This document shows positions 1 to 6,162 of a stretch of DNA of 10,097 nucleotides, piece by piece. Source of the stretch: DATLZC01 sp037444005 (GTDB taxonomy: Bacteria > Chloroflexota > Dehalococcoidia > DSTF01 > JACRBR01). Position numbers and translations under genes: made by a program. The number at the start of each line of letters is the position of its first letter. The first letter of the stretch is position 1. The stretch lies in the NCBI GenBank assembly GCA_037444005.1, contig JBBING010000082.1, forward strand, positions 1-10,097, given 5' to 3'. The notes under the pieces are model-generated. The model did not search any database and was not told the DNA's origin. It saw nothing but the letters and a program-made list of their open reading frames with translations.

Positions 1-85
1 CCCAACGCCGCTGGCCCGGCATACTCCACCACACCAAGCCTTCTCTACCATGAATTTCTGAGACGCCATCGGGACGGCATGCCGC

Positions 86-115
86 TTGACACCCCATCGG
101 GCCGGTCGGTACGCT
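86..115 (+). promoter_or_regulatory. Putative promoter of the LCP gene, leaderless arrangement
   Basis: A perfect -35 box TTGACA (86-91) is followed 18 bp later by TACGCT (110-115), which keeps the three most important -10 bases (T1, A2, T6). The start GTG lies only 7 bp beyond the -10 box, where transcription would begin, so the mRNA would be leaderless. This agrees with the lack of a Shine-Dalgarno sequence before the GTG. The rest of the 122-bp left-edge stretch holds nothing else I can support. Confidence 0.5.
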
Positions 116-122
116 CGCAGCG

Positions 123-1538
123 GTGTCGGAACGACCGCCTCTCCCGCACGACGCAGGGCGTTCACGAGGGCGAACGCGGCAGCGGCTGGCCGTCGGGCTG
201 GCCGTTCTCGTATTCGCCGCCATCGCGAGCTACCTGGCGCTCGTCATCGTGACGCGCGTCGACAGCCTCTTCTTGTCGGACCAGATCAGGCTTGGTGGGC
301 AGGTCGGCTTCCTGCAACGCATCGGCGTCGACACCGAGGGCGAGAGCGCGGGGGTCTGCCAGGGCCGCTGTAACTTCCTCATCCTCGGCCTGGACCGCCG
401 GCCGCGCGAGGGCAAGGCCCCCACGCGCAGCGACACCATCATCATCCTGAGCATCGACGCGAAGCGAAAAGACGCCCGCATGCTGGGCATCCCCCGCGAC
501 CTCTGGGTCGAAATCCCCACTCGCGACGGCGGGTACTATAACGATCGCATCAACACCGCCTACGTCGTCGGTGAAATGACCGGCTATCCGGGCGGTGGCA
601 TCGGCCTGGCGAAAGCGACCATCGAGCACAACTTCGGCATCACCATCGATCACTACGTCATCATCGACTTCGAGGGCTTCCAGGAGCTCATCGACGCCAT
701 CGGCGGGATCGACGTGAACGTGCCGGAGGCCGTGTACGACCCGTACTACTCCTGGACCGAGCTCCCCGGAGACTACGACCCGCAGTACTTCGAGCCGGGG
801 CTGCAGCATATGGATGGCCGCAGAGCCCTCGCGTACGCTCGGCTCCGCTACAACAAGGACGACCTCGACCGGATCCACCGACAGCAGCTCGTGATCATCG
901 CCGCGCTCGAGAAGGCGTGGGGGCTGGACATCCTGAAGAACCCGATGGAGTACTGGGAGCGCTACAAGGACACTATCGAGACCGACGTCAGCGATTTTCA
1001 GGTGCTGGCGTTCGCGAAGCTGGCCCAGGATATCGGCATCGACAACATCGTCGGGCTGTCGCTGGGGGCATGGACGCGGGGCTACACGACGCCGCAGGGC
1101 GCCGCCGTGCTCCTGGCCGACCCCGACGCCATCCGCGACGCCATTCGCGCGCTGTACGGCGAGGACACGGCGCCGCCTGCGGAACCGGGTGCGACCACGG
1201 AGCCGCTGGACCCGGGGCTCGTCGAGGTGCAGAACGGCGCGGGCGTCGAGGGGCTTGCGGCGGCGGTGGCGCGCTACATCGTCGCGAAAGGTGTGGACCC
1301 GGCGGACGTCGTCACGAGCAACGCCACCGATGGCCTCTCTCACAGCCGGACCGAGATCATCGTCCTCGATGGGCGGCTCGAAGCGGCGGCGCGCATCGCG
1401 CAATGGCTCGGCCTCGACGAGAGCCGCGTCCGTACGGTGTCTTCCGGCGACGAGGTGACGCCCGCTAACCCCGACGCGAGCATCGTCGTCATCCTCGGCA
1501 CCGATCTGGACACCACCCGGTTCGTCGAAGCCGGGTGA
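123..1538 (+). CDS. LytR-CpsA-Psr (LCP) family protein with LytR C-terminal domain
   Basis: 471 aa, GTG start. LCP proteins act outside the membrane and transfer undecaprenyl-pyrophosphate-linked glycopolymers to peptidoglycan or protein. The layout is a basic cytoplasmic N-terminus (1-20), one membrane helix (about 21-43), the LCP core (about 84-300), and a LytR_C domain (about 365-458, beginning VEVQNGAGVEGLA). Core motifs are visible: SDTI with D104, IPRD with R125/D126, NDRINTAY with R142/N144, and YARLRY with R240/R242 followed by DxDRIHRQQ. These include the Arg/Asp residues that bind the lipid pyrophosphate. A Cys pair (C79, C83) just before the core should be extracytoplasmic and could form a disulfide. 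The start was chosen because no better one precedes the membrane helix and the -10 box sits just upstream. The gene converges on the dehydrogenase. The LCP class is certain; the polymer it transfers cannot be told. Confidence 0.93.
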   Translation: MSERPPLPHDAGRSRGRTRQRLAVGLAVLVFAAIASYLALVIVTRVDSLFLSDQIRLGGQVGFLQRIGVDTEGESAGVCQGRCNFLILGLDRRPREGKAPTRSDTIIILSIDAKRKDARMLGIPRDLWVEIPTRDGGYYNDRINTAYVVGEMTGYPGGGIGLAKATIEHNFGITIDHYVIIDFEGFQELIDAIGGIDVNVPEAVYDPYYSWTELPGDYDPQYFEPGLQHMDGRRALAYARLRYNKDDLDRIHRQQLVIIAALEKAWGLDILKNPMEYWERYKDTIETDVSDFQVLAFAKLAQDIGIDNIVGLSLGAWTRGYTTPQGAAVLLADPDAIRDAIRALYGEDTAPPAEPGATTEPLDPGLVEVQNGAGVEGLAAAVARYIVAKGVDPADVVTSNATDGLSHSRTEIIVLDGRLEAAARIAQWLGLDESRVRTVSSGDEVTPANPDASIVVILGTDLDTTRFVEAG

Positions 1539-1544
1539 CCGGCT
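1529..1544. terminator. Possible bidirectional hairpin between convergent genes
   Basis: A perfect 6-bp stem AGCCGG/CCGGCT closes a GTGA (GNRA-type) tetraloop. The loop contains the TGA stop of the LCP gene. The hairpin fills the 9-bp gap between the LCP and dehydrogenase stops. There is no T-run on either strand (TCTCTC follows on the plus strand), so it is at best a weak or Rho-assisted terminator. Confidence 0.3.
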
Positions 1545-1547
1545 CTC

Positions 1548-2585
1548 TCAGGCCTCTTCGAACACCACCATCGATTTCAGGCCCTCGCCCGCCAGCCGCA
1601 CGTCGTACGCGCGGACCGAGTCGTCGATGGAGAACCGGTGCGTGACGATGCGGTCGAGCTCGGGGAGCCGGGCGAGGAGCGCCAGGGCCCGGCGGTACTG
1701 GTCCGTCGTGGCGTTCTGGGATCCCGTGAGCACGAGCTCGCCGTAGTGCACGGCGTTGACGTCGAGGGGGACGGTGGTTCCGGGCGGGAAACCCGCGAAC
1801 AGATTCACCACGCCCTGCCGGCGGACGGCAGCGAGCGCCACCGGAACGACGTCCGGGAGCCCCGCGGTCACGACGACGGCGTCGGCTCCGAGGCCGTCGG
1901 TCGCCTCGAGGGTCGCGCGAACCGGGTCGTCGGCCTGCGGGTCGAGGACGTTGGAGGCCCCGAAGGCGTGGGCGAGCTCCCGGCGCGCCGGGTCGGGCTC
2001 GCTCACCACGAGGGTCGTCGCCCCCAGGGCGCGGGCCGCGATGAGGTGCATCAGGCCCATCGGGCCCGCCCCGATGAGGAACAGCGACGTGCCGGCGGCG
2101 ACGCGGCAGGTCTCCAACGAGTTCAGCACGCAGGCCAGCGGCTCCGTGAGGCAGGCGCGCGTGAGCGGCACGCCGTCCGGGACGGGCAGGAGGTGCCCCT
2201 GGGCGACCAGCGCGGCCGGGGCGAGCAGGTATTCGGCGAGGCCGCCGTCCCGTTCGTATCCCAGGGTGACGCGGTTCAGGCAGCGGTTGCGCTTCCCCTG
2301 CCGGCAGAAGAAGCAGTCGCCGTCGGCGACGATAGGGTCGATGGCGACGCGGTCACCCGGGCGCACGCTGGAGACGCCGGGCCCGACCGCCGCCACCACG
2401 CCCGCGACCTCATGCCCGGGGATGACGCCGGGAGCGGCGCGCTTGAGGCCGCGGAAGACGCGAATGTCGGAATGGCAGATGGACGTGGCGGCGACGCGGA
2501 CGAGGGCTTCGCCGGGGCCCGGCTTCGGGTCGGGCCGCTGTTCGACGGCGATGCGTCCGGGCTCGTGGAAGACGAGCGCCTTCAT
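1548..2585 (-). CDS. Zinc-dependent medium-chain alcohol/polyol dehydrogenase
   Basis: 345 aa, normal for the medium-chain dehydrogenase/reductase family, which oxidises alcohols or polyols with NAD(P). Catalytic-zinc signatures are present: C37-H38-x-D40 in ICHSD, GHE at 57-59, and E148 in TEPLAC. The Rossmann loop GAGPMG is at 172-177. An acidic residue (E196 in VSEPDP) closes the second strand, which favours NAD over NADP. The structural-zinc lobe is altered: it reads DGDCFFC...C, so three Cys remain (C91, C94, C102) and the usual first Cys is D88. The closest general types are sorbitol, threonine or glucose dehydrogenase-like enzymes, and the substrate cannot be assigned. The start lies 56 bp after the rpsT stop on the same strand, with no strong terminator between, so it may be read from the rpsT promoter. 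Its ribosome-binding site is weak (GAGAG, distant). Confidence 0.9.
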   Translation of the reverse strand: MKALVFHEPGRIAVEQRPDPKPGPGEALVRVAATSICHSDIRVFRGLKRAAPGVIPGHEVAGVVAAVGPGVSSVRPGDRVAIDPIVADGDCFFCRQGKRNRCLNRVTLGYERDGGLAEYLLAPAALVAQGHLLPVPDGVPLTRACLTEPLACVLNSLETCRVAAGTSLFLIGAGPMGLMHLIAARALGATTLVVSEPDPARRELAHAFGASNVLDPQADDPVRATLEATDGLGADAVVVTAGLPDVVPVALAAVRRQGVVNLFAGFPPGTTVPLDVNAVHYGELVLTGSQNATTDQYRRALALLARLPELDRIVTHRFSIDDSVRAYDVRLAGEGLKSMVVFEEA

Positions 2586-2641
2586 CGGCGGACGCTCTCT
2601 CGCGGCGCCAGCGTCATGGCGGCGCGGGCGCGATTCCCCGC

Positions 2642-3070
2642 TCAGCTCTTCTTCGAGGTGGCCTTTCTGGCGGTTGTGGTCTTGCTGGCCGAGCGGGTCT
2701 TCTCGCCGGCGGTCTTCTTAGCCGCGGCCGCGCGGCTTCGGGTCGACGCTGGCTTCTCGGCCGCTTCTGCCGTCGCAGCGGCGGCCGCCGCCGCTGCTGC
2801 GGCTTGCCGCGCCTCCATCGCGTGGAGGCGGCGCATGAGCCGCGACTTGCGGCGGGCGGCGGCGTTGGGGTGGATGACCCCCTTCTTCGCCGCGCGGTCG
2901 AGGGCGCTCTGGGCCTCGCGCAGCACCTCCATCACGTTCGGCGCGGCCTGTTCGATAGCGGCGATGGCCTTCTTGACGAAGGTGCGTGTCGCCGACCGGA
3001 CGGCCTTGTTGCGGGCGCGCCTGCGCAGGTTCTGACGCCACCGTTTCAGCGCGGATCGGGAGTGAGCCAA
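2642..3070 (-). CDS. rpsT: 30S ribosomal protein S20 with long basic C-terminal tail
   Basis: 142 aa from a TTG start at 3070. The start is set by an AAGGAG Shine-Dalgarno 8 nt upstream and by the S20-type N-terminus MAHSRSALKRWRQN. An upstream in-frame extension to 3331 crosses the promoter and cannot be real. S20 is a primary binder of 16S rRNA in the small subunit. The three-helix core covers about 1-88 and includes the signature KKGVIHPNAAARRKSRL (62-78). Usual length is about 85-95 aa; here roughly 53 residues are added. The addition contains a run of ten Ala (90-99), then Lys/Ala/Thr/Arg-rich repeats (AAAAKKTAG, KTTTARKATSKKS), resembling histone H1-like or other basic bacterial tails. 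The tail probably contacts RNA, which is inference. The gene is divergent from murJ and shares a promoter region with it. Confidence 0.93.
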   Translation of the reverse strand: MAHSRSALKRWRQNLRRRARNKAVRSATRTFVKKAIAAIEQAAPNVMEVLREAQSALDRAAKKGVIHPNAAARRKSRLMRRLHAMEARQAAAAAAAAAATAEAAEKPASTRSRAAAAKKTAGEKTRSASKTTTARKATSKKS

Positions 3071-3098
3071 GCCGGATTCTCCTTCGGACGAGACTGTG

Positions 3099-3107
3099 TG
3101 GTATCGT
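3099..3107 (+). promoter_or_regulatory. Putative extended -10 promoter of murJ
   Basis: TGG-TATCGT: the hexamer (3102-3107) matches 4 of 6 consensus bases and is preceded by the extended -10 element TGn. I see no good -35 box. Transcription would start near 3114, only about 6 nt before the ATG at 3120. The hexamer overlaps five bases of the rpsT -10 on the other strand. Confidence 0.45.
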
Positions 3108-3131
3108 AGCGAACGCCCCATGCTGTGTCCA
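3103..3131 (-). promoter_or_regulatory. Promoter of rpsT
   Basis: On the minus strand TGGACA (3126-3131, 5 of 6 bases) is followed by a 17-bp spacer and TACGAT (3103-3108, 4 of 6). Transcription should begin near 3096. That gives a leader of about 26 nt carrying the AAGGAG ribosome-binding site. This is one of the best sigma-70-type promoters in the window, as expected for a ribosomal protein gene. Confidence 0.7.
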
Positions 3132-4793
3132 GGCGACGCGGGCGCGGGCGACGTGGTGCGACTGGAAAAGACCGATCCGTCCGTGGTTCCTGCCGAGCGG
3201 CCCGCTGCGCCGGCGTCCCGCCCACTGCGCACGAGTCTCGCTGCGGCGTCGCTCATCGTCGCGGCGGGCTTCCTCGGGAGCCGCCTGCTCGGGCTCGTCC
3301 GCAGCGTCGCTATCGCGCACCAGTTTGGCACGAGTCCGGAGCTGGGCGCCTACTGGGTCGCCTTCCGGCTGCCCGACCTGGCGTTCCAGCTCATCGCCGG
3401 CGCGACGCTCGCCAGCGCGTTCATCCCCATCTTCGCCCGCCGGTTCCAGGAAGACGAACAGGCCGCCTGGCGCCTGGCGAACTCGGTCATCACGCTCGTA
3501 TTTCTTGCGACGCTCGCGTTCGCTGCGTTGGGCGCGATTCTCGCGCCGTGGCTCGTTCCCGCGATGGCGCCCGGGCTCGGCGACGACATCGGCCGCTCCC
3601 GTGAGCTCACGTCGCTCGCGGTGGACCTGACGCGCATCATGATGATTTCGCCGGTGTTGTTCTCGGTGAGCGGGATGGCGATGGGCGTGCTGAACGCGCG
3701 GCAGCACTTCCTCTGGCCCGCCGTCGCCCCCATGGTCTACAACCTCGCCATCATCGTCGGCGCCCTCGTGTCGGACGACGTGCGCACGCTCGCCTGGGCG
3801 GTCGTGGCAGGCGCGGCGCTGCACCTGGCGGTCCAGACGCCGGCGCTGCGGGCGGTCGGGCTCCGGTATCGGTTCGTGGCCGACTGGCGCGACGCGGCGG
3901 TCCGGGAGGTCGGGCGGCTGATGGCGCCGCGGGTCGTCGGACTCGCCGCCTACCACTTCAACTTCGTGATCACGACGTTTTTCGCCTCGCTGGTCAGCGA
4001 CGAGGCGATCTCTGCGGTGAACTTCGCGTGGCTGGTCATGATGACGCCGCTGGGGCTGTTCGGCATGGCGATCTCGACGGCGGTCTTCCCCACGCTCGCC
4101 GAGCAAGCGGCTCGGGACGAGCGCGAGATGCGCGCGACCCTCACCCAGGCCCTCCGCCTCATCCTGTTCCTCACCATCCCTTCGAGCGTGGGGCTCATGC
4201 TGCTCGCACGGCCGGCCGTGGCGTTTCTGTTCGAGCGCGGTGCGTTCACCGCCGGGTCGACCGACGTCGTGACGGCGGCTCTCGTGTTTTACTCGGCGGG
4301 CCTCTTCGCGCACGCCGGCATCGAGATCTTGAGTCGCGGATTCTACGCGCTCGCCGACACGCGCACGCCGGTGACCTATGCCGTGGTGTCGATGGCGCTC
4401 AACCTGCTGTTCGCGCTGCTGTTCGTGGGGCCCTTCGAGGTGCGGGGCCTCGCGCTCGCGGTCACGCTCGCGACCACGGTCGAGTTCGCGCTGCTGTTCC
4501 GTGCGCTGCACCGGCGGCTCGAGGGAGGGCTCGACCTCGGCCGGCTCGTGTATTCTGGATTGCGTACGGTGGCCGCGTCGGCGTTGATGGCGGAGGTCGT
4601 GGGGTTGTACCTGCTGGCGCTGCGGGCCGCGGGGCTCTCGCATGCCGAGCGCTTCACCGATGCGGCGCTGGCCCTCGGCGGGGGCGCGGCGATCGGGGCG
4701 GCGGTGTTCTTCTGGACGGCCGCGCGGCTGAAGACGCCTGAGGTCGAAACGCTGATCGAACGGGTGCCCGTGCTGGAACGGTTGGTTCGGTGA
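3120..4793 (+). CDS. murJ: Lipid II flippase MurJ (MviN, MOP superfamily)
   Basis: 557 aa from ATG 3120. An in-frame GTG at 3096 would add 8 residues but lies upstream of the predicted transcription start. MurJ moves lipid II from the inner to the outer face of the cytoplasmic membrane for peptidoglycan synthesis. About 13-14 hydrophobic segments fill the protein after a 35-40 residue hydrophilic N-terminus. Family motifs (numbered from ATG 3120) are GSRLLGLVR (53-61), FRLPDLAFQLIAGATLASAFIP (82-103), FERGAFT (371-377) and LSRGFYALADTRTPV (404-418). The Asp next to the second conserved Arg of E. coli MurJ (R24-D25) is Ser here (LVRS). It is divergent from rpsT and overlaps dedA by 4 bp (GTGA), implying translational coupling. 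The family assignment is firm. Confidence 0.93.
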   Translation: MLCPGDAGAGDVVRLEKTDPSVVPAERPAAPASRPLRTSLAAASLIVAAGFLGSRLLGLVRSVAIAHQFGTSPELGAYWVAFRLPDLAFQLIAGATLASAFIPIFARRFQEDEQAAWRLANSVITLVFLATLAFAALGAILAPWLVPAMAPGLGDDIGRSRELTSLAVDLTRIMMISPVLFSVSGMAMGVLNARQHFLWPAVAPMVYNLAIIVGALVSDDVRTLAWAVVAGAALHLAVQTPALRAVGLRYRFVADWRDAAVREVGRLMAPRVVGLAAYHFNFVITTFFASLVSDEAISAVNFAWLVMMTPLGLFGMAISTAVFPTLAEQAARDEREMRATLTQALRLILFLTIPSSVGLMLLARPAVAFLFERGAFTAGSTDVVTAALVFYSAGLFAHAGIEILSRGFYALADTRTPVTYAVVSMALNLLFALLFVGPFEVRGLALAVTLATTVEFALLFRALHRRLEGGLDLGRLVYSGLRTVAASALMAEVVGLYLLALRAAGLSHAERFTDAALALGGGAAIGAAVFFWTAARLKTPEVETLIERVPVLERLVR

Positions 4794-5614
4794 GCCGGGA
4801 GCGCCACGAAGAACGAGACAAGTCCAGGAATCCCTTTGAGGTCGGTCCGGGCGCCGTGTGGGTCGGCGTCGCCATTGCGGTGGCGTTCCTCGTCTCGCGA
4901 CTGACGCCGTTTCAACCCCTGCAGGACGCGCTGGGCTGGTACCGGCAGCTCACCGAGGCGCTGCTCGAGGCTTCGGAGTGGGTGTTCCGCGAATACGGGT
5001 ACCTCGCGACATTCCTCGCGCCGCTGGTCGAGAACAGCTTTCTGCTGGGGCTGCTCATCCCGGGCGCCGTCATCATGGTCGTGGCCGGCCTGGGCGCCCA
5101 CGACGGCCTGATCAATCCGTTCATCGCGACGCCGCTCGGCATCGCGGGCGCCATCATCGGCGATGTGCTCAGCTATGTCATCGGCCGGTACGGCTGGAAG
5201 CGCATGCTGCGGGGCGGACGGTTCGACGCCTGGACCGAGCGCATGCGCGAGCCGCTGATGGAATCGGCGACGTCGCTGGTGCTCATGTACCACTTCTTCG
5301 GGTACACGCGGCTCATCGGCCCCACGGCGGCGGGTTTCATGCGCATGCCGTTCCGGAAGTGGGCCCCGCTCGACTTCATCGGCGCGTCCCTGTGGGTCAT
5401 CGCGTTCATGGGCGGGGGCTACCTGCTGGGCGTCCTCGGGCTGACGTTGGACGACACGGAGCGCAATGTCCGGGTGTTCGAGTGGCTGCTGTTCGTGGCG
5501 TTCGTGCTGTGGTGGCTGCTCACCGTGCAGCGGAGCATCGACCGGGCGGCCCGGCGGCAGCGCGCTCGGGCGGAACGGGCCCCCGAGGTCGCGGCGGTGG
5601 ACGAGCGCCCGTGA
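4790..5614 (+). CDS. DedA-family membrane protein, translationally coupled to murJ
   Basis: 274 aa, GTG start inside the murJ stop (GTGA overlap) with no strong Shine-Dalgarno. DedA proteins are integral membrane transporters; members such as UptA recycle undecaprenyl phosphate, others move different lipids or maintain proton-motive force. Visible family features are a first helix (22-38), LVENSFLLGLLIPGA (79-93), GAIIGDVLSYVIGRYGW (120-136), HFFGYTRLIGPTAAGFMRMPFRKW (168-191), and two C-terminal helices (about 197-218 and 229-247) followed by a basic tail. By spacing, E81 and R174 match E39 and R136 of E. coli YqjA, but D51 and R130 are replaced by A93 and H168. Placement directly after murJ suggests a role in the lipid II/undecaprenyl phosphate cycle. 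That role is inference; family membership is secure. Confidence 0.88.
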   Translation: MSRERHEERDKSRNPFEVGPGAVWVGVAIAVAFLVSRLTPFQPLQDALGWYRQLTEALLEASEWVFREYGYLATFLAPLVENSFLLGLLIPGAVIMVVAGLGAHDGLINPFIATPLGIAGAIIGDVLSYVIGRYGWKRMLRGGRFDAWTERMREPLMESATSLVLMYHFFGYTRLIGPTAAGFMRMPFRKWAPLDFIGASLWVIAFMGGGYLLGVLGLTLDDTERNVRVFEWLLFVAFVLWWLLTVQRSIDRAARRQRARAERAPEVAAVDERP

Positions 5615-5627
5615 GGGGTCGCGGCCG

Positions 5628-5656
5628 TTGCGGGGGAAGGAACGCGCCGATATAGT
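5628..5656 (+). promoter_or_regulatory. Putative promoter of the zinc-ribbon gene
   Basis: TTGCGG (5628-5633) is followed by a 17-bp spacer and TATAGT (5651-5656, 5 of 6 consensus bases). Transcription would start near 5663. That gives a leader of about 75 nt before the TTG start at 5738, with a terminator-like hairpin inside it. Confidence 0.5.
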
Positions 5657-5685
5657 GAAGTGGTCCCTGTGGCAGGCGCCGGAAC

Positions 5686-5713
5686 GCGGCCTGAGCGCAG
5701 GCCGCACATTTTT
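5686..5713 (+). terminator. Intrinsic terminator or attenuator before the zinc-ribbon gene
   Basis: A perfect 8-bp stem GCGGCCTG/CAGGCCGC encloses the tetraloop AGCG and is followed by ACATTTTT. It may simply end murJ-dedA transcripts, about 72 nt after the dedA stop. It also lies downstream of a plausible promoter and upstream of the zinc-ribbon start. Its 5' arm could instead pair with CAGGC at 5673-5677, which can in turn pair with CCTG at 5666-5669. That alternative pairing is typical of an attenuator. Confidence 0.6.
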
Positions 5714-5737
5714 GCCCCTGAGGGGAGAAGGATCGCC

Positions 5738-6076
5738 TTGAGTTTCGTCGACAAGCAAATCGTCTGCCGCGATTGCGGTGCCACCTTCGTCTTCACCGCC
5801 GGTGAGCAGGAGTTTTACGCCAGCAAAGGTCTCCAGAACGAGCCTGTGCGGTGCCCGCCGTGCCGGTCGGCTCGCAAGAGCAGCCGTCCCATCGAGCCCG
5901 AGGAGGGCTACGTGCGCTACGGCAACTTCGCGAGCTTCGGCGGCAAGACCCCCCGGCAGATGCACCCCGCCGCATGCGCCGAGTGCGGCATGATGACGGA
6001 GGTGCCGTTCGTGCCCCGGGGCGACCGCCCCGTGTACTGCAGCTCCTGTTACACGAAGGTGCGGAACCGGGCGTAA
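5738..6076 (+). CDS. Small protein with two zinc ribbons
   Basis: 112 aa from TTG 5738. The TTG is preceded by GGGGAGAAGGA and yields the N-terminus MSFVDKQIVCRDCG, which matches my recollection of this family. An in-frame GTG at 5660 would add 26 residues unlike the family. Two Cys4 zinc ribbons are visible: C10/C13 with C39/C42, and C80/C83 with C101/C104. They are joined by a Gly/Phe/Arg-containing linker (YVRYGNFASFGG). The first resembles the 'probable zinc-ribbon domain' type. The second, ending in RGDRPVYCSSCY, resembles short zinc-binding domains common in Chloroflexota and candidate-phylum bacteria. There is no signal peptide or membrane helix, so it should be cytoplasmic. The function is unknown; nucleic-acid binding is a guess from fold type. 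It appears to be transcribed alone, between its own promoter and a strong terminator. Confidence 0.85.
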   Translation: MSFVDKQIVCRDCGATFVFTAGEQEFYASKGLQNEPVRCPPCRSARKSSRPIEPEEGYVRYGNFASFGGKTPRQMHPAACAECGMMTEVPFVPRGDRPVYCSSCYTKVRNRA

Positions 6077-6101
6077 ACGGCCCAGCGCGGACGCCTTCAC
6101 G

Positions 6102-6129
6102 AAGACCTCTGCGCGCGCAGGGGTCTTTT
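6102..6129 (+). terminator. Rho-independent terminator of the zinc-ribbon gene
   Basis: AAGACCTCTGCG pairs with CGCAGGGGTCTT (one T-G wobble) to give a long GC-rich stem with a short CG/GC apex. TTTT(G)TT follows immediately. It lies 25 nt after the stop codon. This is the clearest intrinsic terminator in the window. Confidence 0.85.
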
Positions 6130-6148
6130 GTTCGCTCGCCGCGCTGAT

Positions 6149-6154
6149 TACTAT
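6149..6154 (+). promoter_or_regulatory. Putative -10 box giving a leaderless mRNA
   Basis: TACTAT matches 4 of 6 -10 bases, including T1, A2, A5 and T6. It ends 8 bp before the GTG start of the next gene, as expected for leaderless transcription. The -35 region is poor (TTTTGT at 6126-6131, 17-bp spacing) and overlaps the T-run of the preceding terminator. Confidence 0.4.
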
Positions 6155-6162
6155 CGAAGGCC

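Noticed and set aside
1..22. Possible start of a minus-strand gene at the left edge (MPGQRRW)
   Set aside because: Only seven codons are visible, the GGAG is too close to the ATG, and no good promoter precedes it.
2582..2617. 11-residue micro-frame overlapping the dehydrogenase start at ATGA
   Set aside because: It has no ribosome-binding site and no sign of a leader-peptide codon run, so it is probably chance.
3071..3331. N-terminal extension of rpsT to an upstream start
   Set aside because: It would start inside murJ and run through the rpsT promoter. The TTG at 3070 has an ideal ribosome-binding site and a proper S20 N-terminus.
5660..5737. In-frame GTG start adding 26 residues to the zinc-ribbon protein
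   Set aside because: The extra part overlaps the terminator hairpin and does not look like the family. The TTG at 5738 has a better ribosome-binding site.
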